This document shows, piece after piece, positions 35,545 to 48,636 of a stretch of DNA of 64,000 bases; position 1 is the stretch's first letter; every line of letters begins with the position of its first letter. A program made the position numbers and the translations under genes. A model generated the notes under the pieces. It saw only the letters and a program-made list of their open reading frames with translations, had not been told where the DNA came from and ran no database searches. The stretch covers positions 28,918,251-28,982,250 of the forward strand of contig CM032661.1 in the NCBI GenBank assembly GCA_019095985.1, in the 5' to 3' direction. Source of the DNA: Streblospio benedicti (taxonomy: Eukaryota > Annelida > Polychaeta > Spionida > Spionidae).

Positions 35545-36582
35545 ATTTAAATAACAAGCAAAACTAGATGAGCAAATGCGGTGTTGTTTTCAATATCAAT
35601 GAGAGGTAATTTCACCAAGATACTCATAAATAGTTGTGTATCCTCAAAGCACTAAATGTATAGAATGTGCACATTTATTGCCATTCTTGCCTCTGTACAT
35701 ATCCCTGCGTATGCATGATTTAACATTCACAGTTTTATTGCTTGTTCTTTATAAGGATACTGGGTCCAATATTGGTGACAAATCTCCCAATTCAAGCTTT
35801 TTCGTCTTCTGAAAGGTTGGGAAGTAATGGCGGAATAAAGCGCCACCCAGTTGGCCATGTTATTTTATCAAGCTGGATGCCCCTAAAATCTAAAATGAAC
35901 ATGAGCATTTCTATTGTTCAAAAATGACTGTTGAATGGTAGATTGCTCCGCCTCTCCAAAAAACACAATGGAATACAAATGATAGAGACGTGAGTCAATT
36001 ATACATGCTCTGTTTCATGTTTATTGCTGATGTATGATTGTTTACCACAATGAATAAACCATCACGTCTGCACACGATAGTGAATGGACATATGATGCCT
36101 GTTTATCTGTCATACATATATTTATGAGTTTCTTGGTGAAGCCAGCCAAACTTGATATTATCGCAACATTGTTAGTTTTGCATTTCATTTACATTAATAC
36201 AGATATCATTGGCAAATATCCTGTCTGTATACATTCAAACCTTTATTGCAACATGAATAAGTAACGAGAAATACAATATGGCTACAAATTGGTATTTACA
36301 TGTGCAACCTTAATAAAGCTATTCATGAGCGTACAATTACACTCATGGCTATTTGCTGAGCCCCAACCATGTACGACTTATGCACAAGCGGTCTGTCGGG
36401 TTTCCCCTCCAGGGGACAAAACAGCATGAAGACAGCATGAAGCAAATAGGGGTTTGAATGACAAATTAGTTTTTTGTAGTCTATGGTTAGCAATTGGATG
36501 TTTACTCACCCCCCACAGTCACTGTGTCCCAATGTAGGTTTACATCTAGAAACACACACCCGGCCTACCGTCGGTAGGGAGG

Positions 36583-36983
36583 AAGGTGCGAGCAAACTTC
36601 CAATCAACTAATATTGCATCCAGAAACGCGACAGACCGGCTTCAAAAACTCAGGAAACACACATATAAACTGAAATACACAATGTGTAATTACCGGTACG
36701 TAACCCCCCCCCCCCCACCCCCACCCCCACTAGACGTCGTCTGGTAGGGTTAGGGGCTGTAGATGTAAATAAACTTTGGGACTCAGTGACTGTGCTCGCA
36801 CCTCCCCCTTGTGTTTTGGCATCGACGACGTCTAGTTGGGGGTGCTACGTACCGGTAATTACACATTGTGTGTTTCAGTTTATACGTGTGTTTCCTGAGT
36901 TTTCGAAGCTGGTCTGTCAGGTTTCTGGATGTGATATTAGTTGTTTAGCTTATAATTTGCAATTGGAAGCTTGCTCGCACCAT
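36583..36983. repeat. foldback repeat with about 160-bp arms
   Basis: The left arm (36583-36742) is the reverse complement of the right arm (36824-36983): both contain ACGTACCGGTAATTACACAT (right-strand sense), TGTGTTTCCTGAG and GGTCTGTC, and end in GCTCGCACC. An incomplete third copy in direct orientation follows at 36972-37080. A single copy sits at 40820-40925 in unit 2. Confidence 0.8.
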
Positions 36984-38539
36984 GTGTTTTGTCATTGACG
37001 AGGTCTCCTGGAGGTTGTTACGTACCGGTAATTACAAAGTGTACATTTCAGTTCAAATGTGTGTTTCTTGAGCTTGTGTGTGTATTTGAATCTATTCACC
37101 AGGCTCATTCCTATACTATTACAGAAAAAATATAATCAAGTGTGAGTATGGAACCTTGAGTACATGTCATTGTATAAATGCACACACAGTATATGAGCCA
37201 TTGTATTTATTATTATAGAACAATGCCAATTACTAATTTTGATATATTACCAAAACCATTTGCTCTTTAAAGTAGCAGTGCATTCTCTAAATTGATAAAA
37301 GACATGGCATGCCCCGTCTTTATTAATAAACTCTTACTTGAGCGGCTCACCATTTGCCAATTTTCGTTAATAGGTACACTTTCAATTTTCACTAACCCCA
37401 ATTGCTATGAAATACAATACATGGTATTTGTACAAGTTAAAAGCCTACAACTTAATTTCATCCAAAACATGGAAGACATGTTTATGACCTTTCAAAGCAC
37501 AATTAGGCCTAAGTGATTATAAAACACGCGAATCGAGTGGGTTGTGCAGTTGTCATCAAGTTTCAATGAAAAAATAGAAATGAAATTGTTATGAAAAGCA
37601 ACATACTTGACAAATTTGTTCAGTGATTAGAGGTGTGCACAGTGTGCACAGTACAGCGTATAATAGATCTATCATTATACTTGTAGATATTAATTTGAGC
37701 CACATGATTTAAGTTGGATGATTGTCTTATTCAAGATGGGTTCAGGTATGTGTTAGCATTTTGTAGAGTGGGTGGGGGTCAGGCCATCGTCTTATAGATA
37801 CAGTTATGAGGTTTTCCTGAATAATTCAGCTCTGATATCATCAGAAAGTCAAATATGAGACTCAAAGGTGGTTTAGCTGAACCCTTGAACCCCTATGAGC
37901 TTGGGATTTCATGACCACTGTGACAATGACTACCGCGCTGGTGAGGACGATTGCCAAGCCCGGTTACAGATCGTCAATGGCGGGTAGCTGTATTTGAGTA
38001 TCTTATGGTAACAGGTTAGGCACTATGAGCAAGTGGACTATGAGGTCTGTCAAACCAACGGGGTATCCCACGTTTTCAGTCCATGCTGACAGACAGAATC
38101 CATTAGATTGTGGTCAATGGTAATTGGACCTATCTGGACGGGGCTATTTTGCACAGGCATCAAATGTCCTTGCACTGGCCCAAAAAGTATGCGTCATATG
38201 ACGAGTCAAATTACTATTCATTTCTGAATGTTCTCGAGTTACTTATTTGAAGAATGTGCCCGTAATAGAGCAATATGGATGTTCCGATTTTAGTTTTAAA
38301 ATATAAGAACGCCTGGGTCACAGTGTCAATTTTACACAGTAGCCTGCAGAAAGATTCCTTTGACGTTCAAAAAACCTTACTTCACTCCCTCACAATCTTA
38401 TGATTCACATTTGACATCATTCATCAGAGACAACCAATACGTGAAAGCCGGTGGAAGTATGGTGTGTGCAACAGAGCATACATGTAATTTAGTAGCCTTT
38501 AAGTATTAACAGTGATGTTCAGTTGAGTTATGCAGACAT

Positions 38540-38765
38540 TGTGCGCAGTGTACCGGCCCCCCAGCTCAGCTCGCGCTCAGGCTGAGAGGCTACGTACACC
38601 GCACACCGTAAGCGTGCGTTACCAGTTAGAGTCTAGCCGATGCTTATAAGCAGGGCCGATGCGTTGCCAGCCAGTTGCTGAATAAACTACCAAACCTGCT
38701 CATCGACTTGTTCTGAATACTTCAATTGTAGAGATAGTCAAGAATTGAATCTGCCTTTCACCACT
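38540..38765 (+). mobile_element. possible solo LTR fossil
   Basis: Sequence absent from the paralogous unit begins TGTGCGCAG, carries a TATAAG box near 38645 and an AATAAA near 38681, and is GC-richer than its flanks. That order fits a short LTR of a Gypsy-like retrotransposon. No internal region is present, and no clean target duplication was found. It is younger than the duplication. Confidence 0.35.
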
Positions 38766-39392
38766 GTGAACAAGATGGCGAATGCCATTGAAAGCTTAGT
38801 GTGTGAACTGAGTGTTATCTTTGACTAAAAACTATTGTTAAACTTATAAATGTGGCATTGTTTTCATTAACAAGAAACTCATAATTAGCACCCAAGAGCA
38901 GTAAATGTATGATATATATGGGTTTCCCAGTGCTTAATTGCCACCGGTGTTTTTGCTTGTTCTTCATAAGAATAATGTTTTCAATATTGGTGACAAATTA
39001 TCCTTCACGCTTTTTTTCTTATTCTAAAAGGTGGGGAAGTGATGGTGGAATAAAGCCCCACCCAGTTGGTCATTTTATTTTATTAAGTTGGATGCCCCTA
39101 AAATCTAAAATCAACATGAACATTGTAAAGTGTTTAAAAATGATGGTTGAATGGTAGACTGCTCCGACTCTCCACAAAAAGCCAATTGATTACAAATGCT
39201 AGAGCATTGAGTCAGTTATACATGCTCTGTTTCATTTTTAATGCTGATGTATGATTGTTTACCACAATGAATAAACAATCATGACTTCAAACGTTAGGCG
39301 AGAAGGGACATATCGTGCCTATTTACTTGTCATACATATATTTATGAGTATCTGGGTGGAGTCAGCGCAACTTGATATTATAGAAAGATTGT

Positions 39393-40499
39393 ACGAAAGC
39401 CCTGCAGGGACATCACACTTCACACTTCACATTTATTTTTTAACCAATGATTTATCTGCTAACAACAGCCCAAGGGGACAGTTCACAGTTCACAGTCACA
39501 GTTCTAAAAATTCACACATCACAGTTCATACTTCACAGTTCTCACTTTGTACTTCACAGTTCATATTTCACAGTTCACACTTCATAGTTGACAGTTCACA
39601 CGTCATAGTTCACAGTTATTGTATAATAGACCCCATCGGTTCTTAGTTCCATATTGCACCACCATTGGTCAGCACAAATATAAGTCAGTTGTGCATGTGC
39701 CCTATATTTATACAGTGGAACCCCTCTATCACTCTATTAGGACCACATATGGGACCAGTGTGTTAGATGGTGCCAATACAGAAGTGGTCTTTGTACAGAG
39801 GTTCGTTTTGGTAGCTTCATGAAGGATTGGGATAATGATAAGTGGTCTTCTTATTGAGGTGGTATGTTAAGCTGGCCACACGGTGTACTTTGAAATTGCA
39901 TTTTATGGATACAAGTGTAAGGGATTGTAATACTATAACACATTTGATTTATCCAACATGTGGGTGTGGATGGGACCACTCTCTACGACATGATCATTTT
40001 GTTTTATTAGTATTTTTAATGATATGTAATACCATTTTTTCTACAAAAAGAGCCTGCTATATTAGTGTTCTATAGTCGCGTAGTGGAGGCTCCCCTGAGA
40101 GCTTCTCTCAATTTTAAAAGGCATGATTCATATAGAATAGAAAAAAAATAATTTCCATTATATTATAACATTTCAAACACCGCTATCAAAGTGAATTTTA
40201 AAATACAATCATACAAATTATTATCCACAGAGTATGTTGTCTAAAAATCTGAAAGGCTTACATCTTTTTTCCGAGATAGGAAATGACGATGTTGAATTTA
40301 TGTGTGAAATGTGAAATATGAACTGTGAACTGTGAACTATGAAGTGCAACCATGAACTGTGAAATGCTAACCATGAACTGTGAAGTGTGAACTATGAACT
40401 GTGAACTATGAACTGTGAAGTGTCCGTTGGGGCACAGATAATTAATTGTCAAAAAATAAGTGTGAAGTGTGAAGTGTGATGTCCCAGTGGGTCTTTCGT
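39393..40499. mobile_element. 1.1-kb non-autonomous TIR transposon, 8-bp TSD
   Basis: The element is bounded by ACGAAAG...CTTTCGT and flanked by the exact 8-bp duplication AAGATTGT (39385-39392 and 40500-40507). The TIRs are about 200-230 bp long and built of short direct repeats of the type TTCACAGTTCA, starting GGGACATCACACTTCACAC on both strands. An 8-bp duplication suggests hAT or another 8-bp family. The interior has no transposase ORF and carries a nested pogo-like MITE. Unit 1 near 36160-36180 (GCAACATTGTTAG) is the empty site. Confidence 0.85.
39713..39865 (+). mobile_element. pogo/Tigger-like MITE nested in the TIR element
   Basis: Begins TACAGTGGAACCCCTCTATC and contains CTATTAGGACCACATATGGG and AGTGGTCTTTGTACAGAGG as in the copy at 4415-4600. 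The right end is degenerate. Confidence 0.6.
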
Positions 40500-41009
40500 A
40501 AGATTGTTACATTTGCATTAATACAGATATCATTGGCAAATATCCTGTATGTATGCATTCAAACCTTTATTGCAACATGAATAGTAACGAGAAATACAAT
40601 ATGGCTACAAATTGGTATTTACATGTGCAATCTTTATACAGCTATTCATGAGCATACAATTACACTCATGGCCATTTGCTGATGCCCATCTACGCACGAC
40701 TTAAGCACAACTGGTCTGTCGGGTTTCCCCTCCCAGAGACAAGACAGCATGAAGTGCAAATAGTGTTTTGAATGACAAATTAGTTTTTTGTAGTCTATGG
40801 TTAGCAATTGGATGTTTACTCGCACCGTCGCCTCGTGTTTTGGCATTGATGACGTCTTATGGGGGGTGTTACGTACCGGTAATTACACATTGCGTATTGC
40901 AGTTTATATGTGTGTTTCCTGAGCGTGTGTGCATATTTGAATCAATTCATCACTCATATTCCTGTACTAGTACCAAGAAAAAAGTATAATCATAATCATG
41001 TTTACGTAC

Positions 41010-42245
41010 GGAACGTAGAGTACAATGATGGATGTGACCCAAGATCTACAATACACTGTCATTCTCTGTCTTTGTATCTGTAGGAGCCCACGCTAATTGG
41101 AATGATTGTTCTTACTCAGACTGTTTGCCAACCTTGCTATTGATTGGGATGGCAAATGCTTACTTTGTATGTTTAGAAATATAGCCTACTTCATCTATAT
41201 CAAGATAACCATGTGTGGTTAAGAACAAATGCAAGACTGGAAGATGAATCCGTGAAATCAACATCAAAACACACTATAGCTGGAGGACGCAGAAAGATTG
41301 TACATCATCAGCTAGACCTATTAGTCTAGCATAAACATGTGCCCACACCACCCACAAATCATTTGTTATCGCCGACCGTACTGTGGAATGGCTGGGAATT
41401 TATAATTGTGTGACTGTCCGACTGCGGCTTTGAATAGACACCTGACGAGGGTGGCTCCAGTTTACAATGAACAGTTCTTGTTATTTTGCACATGGCCAAT
41501 GAATTAATCTACATTCGTTGGTTTGTTGCTTGCCAAGCGTGACGACAAATGAGATGAAATGTCCAATGTCTAAAAGTTTTGTATTTGCAATATTAGACAT
41601 ACTGCCCCAAGAGTTGCAAAAAGTGCAATGAATCAGTTTTTGCAAGGCTAGTGAAATCTGTCAGGTCGCGACGGTCACTATATACATTTGGAGACCATTA
41701 CTTAAGTCTTAATTATGGACTCTTCTAATGTTTCTAGTGGGTACGACTCTTGTCATCAAACCGACATTAAAACAGTGATTTCTATCTGTTGTGGGATACC
41801 TTTAAAGCCCCATTCTCACATTCACGATTTGTAATAATCTACAATTAATAGTGTAGTAGACGGGGAAATCATAGGTCACGCGATGATTCAGTCCATAAAC
41901 AGCACGTGCGTTTGCCACTTGCAGCCAATTTAACCAACAACCACAACTATACCGCATCTTTATCATTATCATGCGTGGGGCACGCAAGAATTATGCCCAT
42001 TTATGCTTCCACTAATCTCCAAACATGATCATTTAGAACACCATGATAAAACTATGTACCAGTTTAGACTGGAATTCCCAACATGTACATGCTCGTTTTA
42101 GTACTATTCTGATCAGACAGTAATTGCTATCAACCTGCGGGCCCTTGCTAGGACCATGTCAGTATTATATTAGATATCAACTAGAAACTCACGTTTCCCC
42201 TATCAAGCTTCCACTCACCTGTCCAGACCGGCCACGCCGCCCTTT
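41010..42245. other. no gene or named repeat seen
   Basis: Frames are short and interrupted. Confidence 0.4.
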
Positions 42246-42249
42246 TATA

Positions 42250-42419
42250 CAATGGAACCTTCAGTTAAGAGCACTTCTTTATTGAGAACACCTCTGTAAT
42301 AAGACCACTTTTCAAAACCTTCATAGAGCTACCAAATGAATCCATGCATAGAGACCACCTCTCTATTGAGGCAACATAAAACTGGTCTCAGTGGCGGTCC
42401 TAACAAAGAGGTTCTACTG
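42250..42419 (-). mobile_element. pogo/Tigger-like MITE with TA duplication
   Basis: The element runs from CAATGGAACCTTC to GAGGTTCTACTG with a TA dinucleotide directly on each side (42248-42249 and 42420-42421), the target preference of Tc1/mariner-pogo elements. It is the best-bounded family member here. Confidence 0.75.
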
Positions 42420-42593
42420 TAGTAAATTACCGCCATATAAATGCGGTATCAATGAGCGCCCTGATGGACAATGATCACGCGCGTGCGTGTGTGAAGATCA
42501 TGGAGGCAAAGAGTTAATTCTAGCAGGTATAAACGCTCACGATTTGGAGACTCTCGCCTGGTTGTAGAAGAGGCTTGCACAGTACAGTATTAA

Positions 42594-42752
42594 TGGCAAA
42601 TCCAGGTTTTAAAGCATTGGGGGGGCACAACTTAAAGGAATTCATGGGTTTCGTATGCGCGATCGATGGCGGACGTGTAAAAAACCTATGAAAATGAGAC
42701 ATTTAGGTGGAAAAAGGGGGCGCGCCACCTGCCCCTCCTGGATCTGCCTATG
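42594..42752 (+). mobile_element. MITE of the GGCAGATCCAGG family
   Basis: Terminal inverted repeats TGGCAAATCCAGG and CCTGGATCTGCCTA enclose CGATCGATGGCGGACGTG and a G-rich then CGCGCCACC block. This is the best full-length copy. Confidence 0.75.
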
Positions 42753-43624
42753 GTGTCATACATGAACCAATTTACAATTTTCACAGGAGTGTCTAGATAA
42801 TTTTACAACATCATGCATAAATATTAAATATTCTGTAATATGCCCTATTGATCATGTATGTATAACCCCACAGATGGATAGCCGCTAGCGTGTGAGATTC
42901 TAAAGCTGAATGACGGTGCTGAGAAGTTTCTATCATTTGGGATAGCTGTCAGTAGGGGTAGATGTGATTACACGGAGGTTTTATATGAGTGTCACCTGTT
43001 TTAGCATCGTTATCTCTGCTGTGTGTTGTGTGAGGTACACCCCAATCACAGGTTCCCACATATACTCAATTTGATTAAAATAAGATATCAAGTAAACACA
43101 CCACTTAGTATACAATTTGTGGCAGTCAACAAACACGCTCGTGCTACGCCTGCAAAACGCTCAAGTCAGCATAGAAAGTAGTGTTCAAGAACAGTCGGTG
43201 AAGTTAACTGAGCCGTGCCGTCCCCACTGTGTGATTCTAGAGTGATCAGCACCAAGTTAAGCTTTAGGATGGTGGCGAAACTGCCTGTCATTGTAACCAG
43301 TGCCTCAAATGACTGAGATCTTCACCTACCTTTGATGTGGCACGTCAACTCTCCATGGCTCGGTAAATACGTGGCAGTCACGACGCACTTTGGAGAGCGA
43401 TAATTGAACACACGCGCACACTCTGTGTGACAAGACCATGTGTTGGTTCAATCTGTCGTGGCATTGTAAATGTAAATGTGGTGGTGTAGAGTAGACGTTC
43501 AGGTCCAGTGTACGCATCATGACCAGAACTTTTTAAATATAAACTTTCTGGTTTATAGTCTTGATGCATGATCTCACATTCGCATTATATAGTGTGTCTC
43601 TTTATCTTAACTTCATGAGGAACA

Positions 43625-43800
43625 CCCACTCGGTCAGTCGAATTACTGACATTAAAGTTCACTCTTTCGAGTTTTACCCATTTGAAAGTGTAGGTGCCAT
43701 ACAAGAGCAGTGTGCACTTTGTTAAGGATCAGTTTGCCCAACACCCAAACACCCGATCTCATCGAAACCAAACCCGCATCTTTATGGCCATCAAGAGTAC
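43625..43800 (-). mobile_element. tRNA-derived SINE copy
   Basis: GGTGCCATACAAGAGCAGTG followed by CAGTTTGCCCAACACCC is the reverse complement of the body of the SINE at 10305-10500, with a CACTCGGTCAGTC-like tail on the left. Confidence 0.6.
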
Positions 43801-44099
43801 AACGTACTACTCACTCAAAGTCACGGAAGGAAATCATTACAGCTGGAATCTATTCCATTTCCCCCTTGCACGGTGCCAATCGATGACACATAGCTCTGGT
43901 TACACAGACGCCTTACTGTGCATGTCTGATTTACCGACTTCCTGTAACACCAAATAAAATACAAGAAACCGTGCCATTTGCATCATATACCATTGATTTG
44001 TAAGGTAATACTTGCCCAATAACATTTTAGGGCGAGTTACAGTGACAATTTTATGCTGATTACGCGGGCAGATTTTTTTAGCACGAAACAAACTTTATA

Positions 44100-46130
44100 G
44101 TAACACACTGACGTCAATGTATTAAATCGGTATTTTCATTACAGCACATGAATGAATTTATAAGACTGTCCTGATTTCTGACAAGGTTCTAATTCTATAT
44201 TTGTTATCATCGATCAGTTTGTCTGGTTTGGTACCCACAAACACGGTACTTGGTGTACGAGCCTATTTACGGAAAAGAAGAGTTGTTTTTAGAAAGTGCC
44301 GAATCAATGTTGCCATTGCTTCAAGTCTTACATAATGATTGCCATAAAATATAGATGTGATGACGTTTACTGTTTTTCATCTGACATCAAACGCACAATA
44401 ACATCAGAAGCGTATGTGTATTGCATCTCAGTGTTTCAGCATCTAAAAAGCATTAGTTGCTTATATACACCTTAGGGCGAGGCCATCATTAATTGTAAAG
44501 AGGGGGTGGCGGGTGGGGGGGGGGGGGCTGTCATTTGGTATTGATGAGATAAAAAAAATTGGACGCCTTCCCTAACCCTCGATGTTGAAATTGAATGCCC
44601 TCCACATATGAGCATTAAGAAAGTGAGCCCCTCCCCCGCCCCCACACCCGGATAAATATGAACAATGACATACTTTCATGTTATGAAGTTTGATATTGTC
44701 TTTTACTTCGGTAATAGACAAGTCTTTAAATGCACAGAAAAGCTCTGCTTACAAATCCCAAAGAAATGTTAGAATTATGCATGACAATGTTACTATCGAA
44801 TCCAATTTGCCATATGAAGGAATATTTAATCAAAATAAAGCAGAAAATCGTCACAATGCGGTGAGAGGGCCTTATAACCAGTAGCAGTTTAGTATTGCAA
44901 GACACCTACGCAATAGATGCTTAGCACCTCATAGGAAAGCTCTCCACAGGAGTGTAATTAATACGACTCAAACAATCTGTGATTAGAGAGCGTTATCCAT
45001 CTCTGTACACGTCAACACTCGGTCAGCGGCAAGTGGGGCAAAGGAACAGTGTAGGGGGCAATTAATATACGAGCAGTGCTTATTGAGGCTCCTAAATGGG
45101 GTTAGAAAAGAAGTGCAGTGCCCTTGGGTGGGTGTTTTTCAAAGAACACAATTTATATAGTGTTTTATATGCAATTAGAATTGTTGACGTTGTAAAATAG
45201 GAGAGTCATAGCATTGTATTATATTAATAATGGACCCGGGATTAAAAGAATGAATGGTTCAGCTTTCTTCCTGTACTTAGAAAATTCTTTCTATTTACAA
45301 CTAGTTAGATTCCAAAATAAAGGGAATTTGCATTGAGTTTAGCGGGCAAGTACAAGATGTGCGTTCAGATGCTAGTGTTAGCATCATAACACGCAAACGA
45401 CACTGACATTCAAAGTGTGCACCTTTAAGATGGCCACTTACTAAAAATGAGGGGCAATAACAACTCTTTCCGGAAGGAGGTGGTAAATGCCCCGAAGTAA
45501 ACACATTGACCAAACAAATGGCCGGGTCATTTGAATGCTACGATTGTAGACATATTCTAAATTGTTTGAAGTGCAGTATATTCGGTGTGTTTTAAGTTTT
45601 AACCCTTGGACAACTAACCGCCCAGACAAAAACATTAGAGATAGTTACCAGGATGAACCAGTCTTTTGTTATTTCAGTGATGGTCATTTAAAATGCTTGA
45701 ATTGACGGGTAGGCCTATCGTGCTTGCTCTACACGTGCCGAGTGCTTGAAACAGGAGTTTGAGATATTGCATCCAATTTTTTATGCTTAATAGTATCCAA
45801 TTCAAATGTCGTTGAAAAGTTATTGCACGCATGTGCAGTATAAAAGAGTCTCACGTAGGCAGACGATAGAAATATCAGGATTTGCACTAAAAAGTAGATG
45901 AAAACTGGCACTGTAGATGGCAAAAGGGTTAATTGGTGCACGTGACACAAACGGCTCAGCTTTCACGATCGTGACATATCTAACTTTTTCAGAATCCTCA
46001 GTGATATGAAAACATTAACCAGACCTATATGAATTCCATTTCAGCACACAAATTATAGCATGACAAGACGTCCATAAAAATGCATGCACTGCGTCACGTT
46101 GCCTTCAGTTGGGGCACCATACATGAGAAG
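44100..46130. other. no supported gene
   Basis: A G-run and C-rich block lie at 44500-44650. I see no coding signal elsewhere in the interval. Confidence 0.4.
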
Positions 46131-46136
46131 ATGTTC

Positions 46137-47228
46137 CAGACTAGGGGGTCAATTACGATTTCAATTAAATTACAAATAATTACAAATTTTATTTCAATTA
46201 CAAATTTTAAAGTGTCAATTGCAATTACAATTACGATTATGTTTGCTAATTATAATTACAATTATTTCATTTGAATTGTCAATTACAATTTCAAATACAT
46301 TTTTTTTTCAAATAATGTGTGATATTTATTATTATTGCCATAAAAAATGCATTTTGTTATGCATGTATATAATAATATCAATATCAAATGTATTATTTCA
46401 ATGGCAATGTTTATCCACACTAGAACATGAATATCTGATTTGACATCTGCTTATATAGGGAAAGCAATTGGCATGAAATTGACACAACACTTTTTAATTC
46501 CATACTTACATAATTACCCCTGTTATCAGATCAAAGGCAAGAAAGCCCTGTTTATATTTGCAGAGAAAACAACACTTGTAAATGCTAGCCTGTGGTTAAG
46601 GACAGGAAGGCCAGCAAACAAAGGCAAGAATTACCCAGTGTACTTGACCACTTATTGTTTATAGAGCAGTTTCAGTTAAGAATTCATGCAGGTGTTAGAA
46701 TGAACACACATTGTGGTCATTGTTCTAATGTCTAACACTTGCAAGCATTTAACAGAAACTATCAACTGGTCATTATTGTCCTTTAAAGACAACCTTGTTG
46801 AGATACAGGTAAATTTGTTTGATATCACTGCTTTAATTCTGCATCTTTAAAGGCCAAATTATAAAGAAATATATTTACATAATAATTTCAAGTTTAACTT
46901 ACAGTCAAAGAAATTTCATAGTGACAAATGTTCATTCAATGTGCACTGTATAAAGTGAACAAAGCTGACAATGCAAGTTACCTAACAGGCATTGTTCTTG
47001 GAGTGTTAACTTTGAACCAACTTTGTAAGCATAGTGAGATGTGACCAGTACACAAATTATCAATCTTGACGAAATCGAGTTTGAACTGAAGGTCAAAATA
47101 CATTTACAATTTCCATTGACAGCATATGTGAAATCAATCACAATTACAATTATGGCATATCTGAAATGGTCAATTATTTACGGCAGATGTGATTTTGTCA
47201 ATTACGATTATAATCGACCCCAAGTCTG
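46137..47228. mobile_element. 1.09-kb non-autonomous TIR transposon, hAT-like
   Basis: Ends are CAGACTAGGGGGTCAATTA and, on the other strand, CAGACTTGGGGTCGATTA. Flanks repeat ATGTTC exactly (46131-46136 and 47229-47234), or 7 of 8 bases if the boundary moves by one. Subterminal regions are dense in (A)ATTACAAT motifs on both sides, as in many hAT-derived elements. There is no transposase ORF. Confidence 0.75.
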
Positions 47229-47494
47229 ATGTTCAGTTTCGGACAGTGACAGTGACAAATCGCAAACCCGATAGTTTGCAGTTGTTCGGAAGGAGATGAA
47301 AATCAACAAGAGGGAGATACAAATGTTCCCTAAGCGACGCCACAACCACGTCCGGTACGAGACACTTTGACTAAGGATGTCAACTACAATGGATTCTTGG
47401 TTTCCAGGATGAGCGAACATGAAACTCAAACGACTTTTTTGGACAAATTGCAATAACGGAAGGTTCTGTGCTGTTACTTCAAATGTTGCATACA

Positions 47495-47610
47495 AAATGC
47501 ATGCATATAACAATTGTGGTCGGATCTTTCCCTATAACTTCATCAATTTTCTTGCATACTAAAATCCAATTACAGATTCATAATCTAACCACAAAATCCT
47601 ACAAGAATAC
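47495..47610 (+). repeat. third copy of the 169-bp repeat family
   Basis: ATAACTTCATCAATTTT, then ATACTAAAATCCAATTACAG and ATTCATAATC, align with both units at 780-1130. Confidence 0.6.
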
Positions 47611-48448
47611 AAGACGCACTTTCCCAAGATGGAATACAGTAAATGATATTTGAAATGATATTTTAAACAGTTATCATCGTGTTGGTCTAGAATAAGGTGC
47701 ATGTGGGATCCACCCGGAAATCACCACGGACATTTTGAGTGTGGTGTAGTTTAGAAATATTTGGATTTGTCAGCTAACGTGAAAAGACATGAATACCATT
47801 TTGATGAATAAGAAGTTATTCGTGCCAATTCATTTCATATCAGAATAATTCGGCAGAGACAATGCTTGTTAATGATTAACATCACCTAATCTTAATGTTG
47901 GAGCAAAACAGTTGAATTGATAGGATCATCGTAGAAATTATTAAACCACTCATAGAGAGTTCCCTGCTTCTAGTATTGATGAACAAGACATCTCAGATGC
48001 TGGCTCGTCCAATGACATAATGCATAAGTGGCAAGAACCTTAACTATCGACAGCAGCAATTATGACCAGCACTTGATGATCACAATAGGTGCATACTTTC
48101 TCTTAGAGAGTTAATACATATAAAGAATTTTGTTTCCCAATGTAGTTCGCAATGCATTAAGCAAGTAATACAAGCATCCAAGCATTTGCAAGCTAGCTGT
48201 CCAAACCGGGATTGACAGCTAGTGCGCCCCATGGTCCGCTTCGTAGGTTGCTACGTTCAGGTTCACTGTATTGTATATGTGTGTTTTTGCAATGTGTTTT
48301 ACAATGTTTTTCTTTAAACTCAATTGTGTCGATTGGTGCACTTTAATCACATATTTAAAAAAGTTATCCAAATTGACGAAAAATGAGCTATGTCTGTATA
48401 ATGTGTATGTTAGCTAAAACAATGACAATATATATGCTTTTAATGAAC

Positions 48449-48454
48449 TTTATT
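48449..48454 (-). terminator. poly(A) signal of the Cys-rich gene
   Basis: AATAAA on the minus strand, 64 bases past the stop codon of the last exon at 48518. Confidence 0.65.
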
Positions 48455-48517
48455 TCTATTCTTGGTGAAACAAAATGTCGTCTGACTAAATCAGCCAACT
48501 TGCCGCTCTGCTAATAT

Positions 48518-48636
48518 TCAAGCTTTCTGGCATTCCCCCTCGGGAGTGAGTGCGTATTCGGCGCTGCACTGGTCACACCTGGGCCTGTTGTTGTCTATGT
48601 CAAACTCCGTACATACAGCACAGTTGGGGTCACACG
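48518..48636 (-). CDS. Cys-rich gene, exon 3 (second Cys module and stop)
   Basis: Acceptor TTGTTACCAG precedes CG|TGT. The exon encodes 38 residues from CDPNCAVC to ECQKA and stops with TGA at 48518. Six of its residues are Cys: 1, 5, 8, 20, 23 and 35 of the exon. Confidence 0.85.

Larger units (their letters stand above)
37217..41010 (+). repeat. tandem segmental duplication, unit 2
   Basis: Starts near GCCAATTACTAATTTTGATA and follows unit 1 block by block. Differences are an LTR-like insert at 38540-38765, a TIR transposon at 39393-40499 and extra sequence at about 37620-37860. The two units nearly abut. Confidence 0.8.
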
